Assembly: GCA_964649085.1 (NCBI GenBank)
Contig: CAZYPN010000005.1
Coordinates: forward strand, 1 to 64,000
Source: JADMJV01 sp964649085
GTDB taxonomy: Bacteria > Vulcanimicrobiota > Xenobia > Xenobiales > JADMJV01
DNA: 64,000 nt
Direction: 5' to 3'
Every line of letters begins with the position of its first letter. The stretch's first letter is position 1. The translations under genes were made by a program, and so were the position numbers. Of the stretch, positions 60,458 through 64,000 are shown one piece after another. The notes under the pieces were generated by a model that saw only the letters and a list, made by a program, of their open reading frames with translations, had not been told where the DNA came from and did not search any database.

Positions 60458-60493
60458 CCAGGAGTTCAAATTCTGGATCATGATTTCTCTTTG

Positions 60494-60530
60494 TCCAGGG
60501 ACTAGGCTGAGGTCAGAATTTCCCTGGAGG
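60494..60530 (+). promoter_or_regulatory. Inverted repeat that could sequester the ribosome-binding site of the repeat protein
   Basis: TCCAGGGA (60494-60501) and TCCCTGGA (60521-60528) are perfect complements with a 19-base spacer. The right arm overlaps the GGAGG (60526-60530) ahead of the GTG at 60535. Folding would hide this site, which suggests translational control. The repeat is seen; control is inferred. Confidence 0.45.
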
Positions 60531-60534
60531 ATCT

Positions 60535-60891
60535 GTGGCCGTGAAAAAGTGTTTGTTGCTCAGTCTGCTGGTCGTTGGGCTGGGCCTGGTGCCCGCCTGG
60601 GCCCAACCCGGAATCTCGGTGTCGGTGGGCAACAATGGCTGGGGTAATGGGGTTCAGTGGGGCATCACCGTAGGTAACGGCCCCAACTACTACCCTGCCA
60701 ACTATCCGGTGCCGGTGGCTTATCCCGCCCCAAGCTATCCGGTGTACCAGAACTATCCGGTGTACAATGCCTATCCGGTTCACAACCCCTATCCGGTCTA
60801 TACCAACGCCAACTGTGGCCAGGTGGTTGTGCCCGGTTATTCTCGCCCCTGCGCTCCTGTGCGGCCCCGCCGCTATCGTCGCTGCCGATGA
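60535..60891 (+). CDS. Exported protein with Tyr-Pro-Val repeats
   Basis: 118 residues from GTG 60535, with GGAGG 4 bases upstream; GTG 60541 at 10 bases is an alternative. Signal peptide KKCLLLSLLVVGLGLVPAWA. The mature chain has a Gly/Asn segment (VGNNGWGNGVQWG) and five Y-P-V units spaced six residues apart near 57-88. It ends in a basic tail (RPCAPVRPRRYRRCR) with Cys residues. Such secreted tyrosine/proline-rich chains occur in matrix or coat proteins. Its function is unknown. The stop overlaps the next ATG (ATGA). Confidence 0.65.
   Translation: MAVKKCLLLSLLVVGLGLVPAWAQPGISVSVGNNGWGNGVQWGITVGNGPNYYPANYPVPVAYPAPSYPVYQNYPVYNAYPVHNPYPVYTNANCGQVVVPGYSRPCAPVRPRRYRRCR
60703..60797 (+). repeat. 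Tandem TATCCGGT units of 18-base period
   Basis: TATCCGGT occurs at 60703, 60736, 60754, 60772 and 60790. The last four are exactly 18 bases apart, encoding one hexapeptide each (Y-P-V plus three variable residues). The exact nucleotide repeat, not only the peptide repeat, implies recent expansion. Confidence 0.8.
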
Positions 60892-61307
60892 TCCGGCGGC
60901 TGCTTTTGGGGGGCTTTTGCTGGCTGGCCTTGAGCTTTGCTCTGGGCGCCGAGGACCATCCCTGGCCGGGACGTTACAAGCTGTGGTTCAGCGGCGACGC
61001 CGAGTGGCATCAGTGCGCCTGGGAAATCACGGCCCTCACCGATGAAGAGATGGAAGGCACAGTGGAGGTCGACCTGGGGCTTGGCCCCGAGGGTCGCGAG
61101 CCCAACCCGGACGAAAAGCTTCACAAGATTGCTTTCAAAGCTCGCCGGGCGCCCGAGCAAAAGGCCTACGTAGCCGAAATACTGGTGGGCAGCGTGCAGC
61201 CCCGCGTTTACCGTTTCGAGTGTTACCCCATCGAGGCGGGTAAGAGCCTGGCCGGGGTGGTGACCATCGGAAATCAGCGCAACGGAATACTGATTCGCCG
61301 CGACTGA
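60888..61307 (+). CDS. Exported beta-rich protein of unknown function (139 aa)
   Basis: ATG 60888 overlaps the previous stop. Signal peptide MIRRLLLGGFCWLALSFALG. The mature domain has strands typical of a small beta barrel (YKLWFSGDAEWHQCAWEITAL, MEGTVEVDLGLGP, YVAEILVGSVQPRVYRFECYP). Two Cys may form a disulfide outside the cytoplasm. No family recognised. It is likely coexpressed with the Y-P-V-repeat protein. Confidence 0.6.
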   Translation: MIRRLLLGGFCWLALSFALGAEDHPWPGRYKLWFSGDAEWHQCAWEITALTDEEMEGTVEVDLGLGPEGREPNPDEKLHKIAFKARRAPEQKAYVAEILVGSVQPRVYRFECYPIEAGKSLAGVVTIGNQRNGILIRRD

Positions 61308-61341
61308 AGGGCTGAGAGCCTGTGGCTGAGAAAAATCGGGC

Positions 61342-63024
61342 GTGAAGAACCCCAGTCTCCAATCCTTGATTCAGGCCGTGGGCCGGCACACGGGTCAGGC
61401 CGCCCGAGAAATGCTCTATCAGGCCCGCAGCGAGGACCCCAGCCACTTTGTCCTGCAGTTGGTGGCTTCGGCCGTGGCCTGTCGTTGCTCTCGCCTGCAG
61501 GTACGCAACGACGAACTCGACCTCGTCGTCGAGTGGGATGGCACCCCGCCTCCAGTGGCCGGGCTGGTAGATCTCTATGCGTCTTTCGAAGCGACCAGCC
61601 GAGACCCAAGGACCCGCTACCTGGCCCTGGGCCTCACGGCCGCATTCGCCACGGGCATCGCTCAGTTGCAGGTCGACACCTGGGACGGGCGCCAAGGGGT
61701 TCGGCTCTCGCTTTCGCCCAACAACCAGAGTCACCAGATGCTCAAGGCGGAGCCTTTTGGGGGGTTGCCCCTGGCCGTTCGGGTGCGCTGTTTAGAGCGC
61801 TCCAAATTGTGGGCGCTGGCCCGAGCCGTCAAGGATCTCAGCAGCCAGTCGGGGGGGCCTGAAGGGGCGGCTGTACGTCAGCGTTGCTGCTGGGCCGGGC
61901 CCGACATTCAGGTGGATCGCTTTGCCATTGCCGAGTCGGCCGCGGCCGGACGCTGTCTGGCCTGGGCCATGCTGGCTCCCGAACCGGCCCGCCCTCACGT
62001 CGAGTTGCGCTGTTTGCGTCCGCGTCACGGCCTGGAACTACAGGAAAAGCCGCCGGTACCGTTCTACGCGCTGCTGGCTTTTGGCTCGGAGAGTTGGGAC
62101 TGGAACGGGGTTCGGGCCGTAGTGCACGGGGTTTCGGTGCCCCAGCCTGTGCCGCTGGCCTTTCGCGACCTCTCGGTGCTGGTCTCGGCCGAGGAAATCG
62201 AAGCTGATGTGCACTTTAACACCCTGCGCACCACCCCCGCCCTGGAAAGAATTCTGGAGATTCTCAACACGGTGGGCGCGCGCATGGCCACCGACCTGAT
62301 GGCGCGCCCCGAACAGATCGGCTTCGACCAGTCTGAGGTGGCAGCCCGAATCTTTGAAGACCTCAGTCATTTTTATCAGCGCCAGCAGCGGCAGGAACTG
62401 GCTCTGCAGTGTTTGCAGCAAAGCCTGGTTTTGCGAGAGCAGGTATTGGGGGCTACTCACCCCGATCTGGTCGACGGTTGGAGCCAGTTGCTCGAACTCA
62501 ACCGCCGAATCGGCAATCATGCCGCTCTGATGCCGATCCAGGAGCGTTTGATTCCCCTGCTGCGGGCCAGCGGCGAGAACCACCTGCGCAAACATCGCGT
62601 GGCCGAGGCCACGGCGCTGTTGCGCCGGGCTCTGGAGCTGGAAGAGCAGCTTCCCGATCCGCCCGACAATCTTCACGTGCGCTATCACGAGTTGGCCGTG
62701 CTGGTGAAAGAGCATCGTCTGCCGGGTGCCGAGGAGCTGTTCCAGAAAGCTATTGCGTTGAGGCGGGTTCAGCCCGACGCCTCTCCCGAACTGGAACTTC
62801 AAAGTTTGTTTGAGCTGGCCGACCGCCATCGTGCTAACCGACGTCACGCCGAGGCTGAGCTGCAGGCCCGCAAGGCCCTGGAGTTGGCCGAGAAACTGCA
62901 CGGCGAGGGCAAGGCTCTGGTCCCTTACCTCAAGTTGCTGGCCGACATTCTCAAGGCCTCCAACCGCTACGGCGAGGCCACCGACTATGAAAGCCGCGCC
63001 ATGCTGCTGAAGTTCAAACGTTGA
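61342..63024 (+). CDS. Degenerate GHKL-like domain with TPR repeats
   Basis: 560 residues from GTG 61342. The first 110 residues resemble an Hsp90/MutL-type ATPase (FVLQLVASAVACRCSRLQV, then DLVVEWDGTPP). However, the N-box Asn and most D-G-G-x-G motifs are missing, so ATP binding may be lost. A middle region with GSESWDWNGVRAVVHG follows. The last 220 residues are TPRs (LALQCLQQSLVLREQVLGATHPDLVD, ATALLRRALELEEQLPD, EAELQARKALELAEKLHGEG). The GHKL call is visual and tentative; the TPRs are clear. The stop overlaps the next gene by 11 bases. Confidence 0.6.
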   Translation: MKNPSLQSLIQAVGRHTGQAAREMLYQARSEDPSHFVLQLVASAVACRCSRLQVRNDELDLVVEWDGTPPPVAGLVDLYASFEATSRDPRTRYLALGLTAAFATGIAQLQVDTWDGRQGVRLSLSPNNQSHQMLKAEPFGGLPLAVRVRCLERSKLWALARAVKDLSSQSGGPEGAAVRQRCCWAGPDIQVDRFAIAESAAAGRCLAWAMLAPEPARPHVELRCLRPRHGLELQEKPPVPFYALLAFGSESWDWNGVRAVVHGVSVPQPVPLAFRDLSVLVSAEEIEADVHFNTLRTTPALERILEILNTVGARMATDLMARPEQIGFDQSEVAARIFEDLSHFYQRQQRQELALQCLQQSLVLREQVLGATHPDLVDGWSQLLELNRRIGNHAALMPIQERLIPLLRASGENHLRKHRVAEATALLRRALELEEQLPDPPDNLHVRYHELAVLVKEHRLPGAEELFQKAIALRRVQPDASPELELQSLFELADRHRANRRHAEAELQARKALELAEKLHGEGKALVPYLKLLADILKASNRYGEATDYESRAMLLKFKR

Positions 63025-63628
63025 AGCCGTAAATCGACTGGCGGGTGGTGAGGCTCGTCAGAGCCACTGCCTGAGCCAGTCCGGTGGCGCCCGGGAAGGC
63101 CAGGCTGGTGGCCAGGGCCGCACCCGACAGTACCTGACTGACACCCACCCAGGTACGCAATCGGTCCTTGTCGCGCAGGCCGCGTATCAGGTCGGCGCCG
63201 CCCAGAATCAGTTCGCTGCCAGCGGCCAGTGCGCCCACGGTGTTGCTGAGCAGTGGGGAACCTTGTCGGCCCAGTTGCTGCCAGGTATTCAGGGATGCAT
63301 CCAGGGAAAGAGCCAGATGACCGACGCCTTCGATGGCGTCCAGACCGCTTTGGGCCCGGGCCAGTTTGTTGATGCCCCAGGCCCCGGCGGCCACGGCCGT
63401 GACCGCCGACAGCGCACCCGAGGCTGCGCCCCAGGGCGGCTGCACGGACTGGCCGTGGGCGATCCAGCTGGCGCTCTCCAGGACTTCCACCGTGCGCGAC
63501 ATCCAGGGGTGTTCGGCACGCAACCTTGAGCGCGAGTCTTCATCGGGTTGCGGCCCCTCTTGGGGCCGGGGCTTGGCCGACTGCAATTGGCGGGGGGCGA
63601 AGTCCCACATGGACGGGCGCACTTTCAT
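63014..63628 (-). CDS. Hydrophobic-helix protein of unknown function (204 aa)
   Basis: ATG 63628. The N-terminal 40 residues are charged (QLQSAKPRPQEGPQPDEDSRS). Several Ala/Gly-rich helices follow (AASGALSAVTAVAAGAWGI, LLSNTVGALAAGSELILGGADLI, SGAALATSLAFPGATGLAQAVALT). They could be membrane-inserting or amphipathic. Such patterns occur in type III secretion translocator-like and bacteriocin-like proteins; no motif confirms this. It is convergent with the GHKL/TPR gene. Confidence 0.5.
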   Translation of the reverse strand: MKVRPSMWDFAPRQLQSAKPRPQEGPQPDEDSRSRLRAEHPWMSRTVEVLESASWIAHGQSVQPPWGAASGALSAVTAVAAGAWGINKLARAQSGLDAIEGVGHLALSLDASLNTWQQLGRQGSPLLSNTVGALAAGSELILGGADLIRGLRDKDRLRTWVGVSQVLSGAALATSLAFPGATGLAQAVALTSLTTRQSIYGFNV

Positions 63629-63663
63629 AGCCTGTTCCTATCACGTCCGGGACTGTCGAGTTG

Positions 63664-64000
63664 TTACAACTGGCTCAACATCGTTCTCAGGTAGTCCAGT
63701 TCGTGATGGTCATCGACCTCGTCCAGGGCCCGATTGATGGCGGTGTAAATGGCTGAGGATAGCACCGGCACGCGTTCGTTCCATTGGTCGGTCTGGCGGA
63801 ACAGTCGCAAGAACAGACGGTCGGCCGGATTGAGCAGCGTGGCAGAGCTTTCGTCTTTGTGCTCGATGAAGTATTTGCGTGGCCCGCCGATCCAGCGGGT
63901 GGGTGGTCCGAACCGCAGCCCTTCCAGCCAGCCCGGCTCCAGCGGACAGTCGGCCTGCTGGCAGATGCGCACGAGGCACTGTTTCAGTTCGGCCAGCAGA
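63664..64000 (-). CDS. Hypothetical protein, C-terminal part only
   Basis: The frame enters from the window edge, so the start is missing; a GTG at 63972 is internal. The visible 112 residues include two Cys (QCLVRICQQADC) and a Trp-rich part (PGWLEGLRFGPPTRWIGGPRK). They end in helices (LSSAIYTAINRALDEVDDH). No family recognised. It lies 35 bases upstream of the previous gene on the same strand. Confidence 0.55.
   Translation of the reverse strand, partial: LLAELKQCLVRICQQADCPLEPGWLEGLRFGPPTRWIGGPRKYFIEHKDESSATLLNPADRLFLRLFRQTDQWNERVPVLSSAIYTAINRALDEVDDHHELDYLRTMLSQL

Noticed and set aside
60703..60797. Tandem repeats considered as a CRISPR array
   Set aside because: Repeats are 8 bases, in one coding frame, with spacers too short and no cas gene nearby.
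1..64000. Recent horizontal island
   Set aside because: No integrase, transposase, tRNA-flanked edge or visible shift in codon use marks an insertion; the composition looks even by eye.

Overview
The window is a gene-dense, high-GC bacterial chromosome segment of about 54 protein genes. No stretch of 300 bases or more lacks a gene. I see no rRNA, tRNA, CRISPR array, transposase, integrase or phage gene. The organism cannot be fixed from this sequence. The envelope is Gram-negative-like, with lipoboxes, a Tat lipoprotein and an MsbA-type exporter. There are two eukaryote-type Ser/Thr kinases (one fused to WD40 repeats), a class III cyclase-AAA-TPR protein, a cyclic-nucleotide-binding MscS channel and many secreted proteins of unknown function. 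This profile suggests a large-genome environmental lineage, such as Myxococcota-like or Eremiobacterota/Xenobia-like bacteria; the assignment is low confidence. Starts are often GTG or TTG, and neighbouring genes commonly overlap by 1-30 bases.

Layout. 1-2.4 kb: a truncated TetR regulator, a palindromic operator, a divergent Fe-S/SCP2 protein and a renalase-like flavoprotein. 2.6-12.3 kb: a long minus-strand run with a cyclase/AAA/TPR protein, two exported unknown proteins, an STM4011-type radical SAM protein, a tandem YkgJ Fe-S protein and two small unknowns. 12.4-15.7 kb: nadE divergent from an STM4012-type radical SAM protein. 15.8-20 kb: folK, a two-TM protein, a tandem Tim44-like/zinc-ribbon protein, an alpha-toroid-like protein and an exported EF-Tu domain II-III protein with no GTPase domain. 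20.1-30.5 kb: an LmeA/DUF2993-like protein, a heavy-metal P-type ATPase, STM4013, STM4014 and STM4015 homologues, PlsC, PilZ, a CPA2 antiporter with universal-stress domains, a small membrane protein and an orphan MacB-type permease. 30.5-33.1 kb: a CHASE2 Ser/Thr kinase and a lipoprotein. 33.2-40.3 kb: a tight plus-strand operon with a tandem DUF4178 protein, a 62-residue membrane peptide, a membrane-anchored spermidine-synthase-like enzyme, a Tat-exported flavin amine oxidase lipoprotein and an ABC exporter. 40.3-43.1 kb: two exported proteins and a pentapeptide-repeat protein ending at a strong terminator. 43.1-51.5 kb: a minus-strand run with a TPR protein, pgeF, a B12-type radical SAM protein, a CHAP hydrolase, a kinase-WD40 protein, a coiled-coil protein and mogA. 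51.7-53.5 kb: an amidinotransferase with two small DMT/SMR-type transporter halves. 53.5-64 kb: a cNMP-gated MscS, an acyl-CoA oxidase, a large helical protein, a short-repeat exported protein, a degenerate GHKL/TPR protein and unknowns at the edge.

How the parts may work together. The most striking system is the set of five families first named from Salmonella loci STM4011 to STM4015: two radical SAM enzymes, a sulfatase-fold hydrolase, an ATP-grasp-like protein and a leucine-rich-repeat protein. All five are present, but they are scattered in three places over about 17 kb. A second uncharacterised module pairs DUF4178 with a membrane spermidine synthase and an exported amine oxidase, which points to polyamine chemistry at the envelope. 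The amidinotransferase with paired small exporters could make and export a guanidino compound.
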